Positions 63,508 through 64,000 of a DNA stretch of 64,000 nucleotides are shown here, piece after piece. The notes under the pieces are model-generated. The model ran no database searches. It worked only from the letters and a program-made list of their open reading frames with translations, and was not told the origin of the DNA. This DNA comes from Cellulomonas sp. Leaf334 (lineage in GTDB: Bacteria > Actinomycetota > Actinomycetes > Actinomycetales > Cellulomonadaceae). Location of the stretch: positions 644 through 64,643 of the forward strand of contig NZ_LMOO01000005.1 of NCBI RefSeq assembly GCF_001424195.1, read 5' to 3'. Position numbers and translations under genes: made by a program. Positions within the stretch are counted from its first letter, which is position 1; each line of letters begins with the position of its first letter.

Positions 63508-64000
63508 TGACCACGCTCACCCCTGCCCTCGGCTGGACCGCCCACGACACGGGAGCCCTCATCGAGCGGTGCTTGCGGCGTTCGCTGCGGCAGCTCGACA
63601 CCGTCCTGATGGCGGTGATCCTGCCGGTGGTGCTCCTCCTGCTGTTCGTCTACGTGTTCGGCGGTGCCATCCAGACCGGCGGGGACTACGTGAACTGGGT
63701 GGTTCCCGGGATCGTCCTGCTGACGGCGGGCTACGGCTCGGCCACGACCGCGGTCGACGTCGCCAGCGACATGACCGGCGGCATCATCGACCGGTTCCGG
63801 TCCCTGCCGATCCGCCCGACCGGGGTCCTCACCGGGCACGTCGTGGCCAGCATGGCCCGCAACGCGGTGTCGACGGCCCTGGTGTTCGGCATCGCGATCC
63901 TCATCGGGTTCGACGCCGCGGCGTCGCCCGCCCAGTGGCTCGGGGCGATCGGCCTGATCGCCCTGTTCGTCCTCGCGCTCACGTGGGTGGCCGTCGCCAT
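63507..64000 (+). CDS. ABC-2 type permease, DrrB-like (3' end outside window)
   Basis: The ATG overlaps the stop of the ATP-binding gene (TGATG). The visible 164 codons show a first helix LMAVILPVVLLLLFVYVFGG, a second region VPGIVLLTAGYGSATTAVDV, and the DrrB-typical IIDRFRSLPIRPTGVLTGHV loop, then two more helices. It forms the membrane part of the exporter and is cut by the right edge. Confidence 0.88.
   Translation, partial: MTTLTPALGWTAHDTGALIERCLRRSLRQLDTVLMAVILPVVLLLLFVYVFGGAIQTGGDYVNWVVPGIVLLTAGYGSATTAVDVASDMTGGIIDRFRSLPIRPTGVLTGHVVASMARNAVSTALVFGIAILIGFDAAASPAQWLGAIGLIALFVLALTWVAVA

Overview
The window reads as chromosomal DNA of a very GC-rich actinobacterium, most likely a Cellulomonas-like member of the Micrococcales. 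The grounds are strong G/C third-position bias, many GTG starts, ATGA/GTGA stop-start overlaps, a RamB-type regulator next to aceA/aceB, DUF2510 and DUF6457 proteins, and several promoters whose -10 box lies 6-7 bases before a start codon (leaderless type). It is gene-dense. No tRNA, rRNA, CRISPR array, transposase or integrase was seen.

Layout. 1-13.5 kb: the end of a secreted pectate lyase; an HSP90-type ATPase coupled to a large TPR-like protein; a flavin monooxygenase; then an unsaturated-uronate catabolic cluster (DUF4862 protein facing a TRAP transporter, KduI, an IclR regulator, KduD) with palindromic operators between the divergent arms. 13.6-27 kb: one long operon that is the notable part of the window. 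Its first half holds an HPr-kinase-like ATPase, a family-5 solute-binding protein without a signal peptide, a 21-residue cationic peptide gene followed by a strong hairpin, a GNAT-like protein, a nucleotidyltransferase and an ABC-2 transporter. Its second half holds phosphoenolpyruvate phosphomutase, a flavin monooxygenase read in one frame with a 2-phosphonomethylmalate-synthase-like enzyme, LeuC/LeuD-like isomerase subunits and a methyltransferase. The second half has the gene set and order of the pantaphos (hvr) phosphonate cluster. Coupled to the peptide module, the operon looks like a hybrid phosphonate/ribosomal-peptide pathway.

27-43 kb: RamB, isocitrate lyase and malate synthase (glyoxylate shunt); an NAD(P)-binding epimerase-like protein; a DUF2510 membrane protein; methionine aminopeptidase; methylmalonate-semialdehyde dehydrogenase flanked on both sides by copies of a palindromic repeat; quinone oxidoreductase; a secreted phytase-like propeller protein; a low-molecular-weight tyrosine phosphatase; glutathione peroxidase; CorA; an aminotransferase. 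43-49 kb: a nearly complete molybdenum-cofactor set in two converging operons (moeZ-moeA-moaC-mobA-DUF6457-moaD, facing mog-moaE-moaA).

49-64 kb: a tandem glycine riboswitch driving gcvPTH; a small LuxR-type HTH protein; a Nudix hydrolase; a MalY/PatB-type C-S lyase; a metF-metE operon under an S-box (SAM) riboswitch whose closing stem abuts the metF start; Tag glycosylase; and a TetR regulator with a long charged coiled-coil N-terminus, divergent from a DrrAB-type ABC exporter that runs off the window. The methionine, glycine-cleavage and folate functions form a coherent one-carbon neighbourhood.
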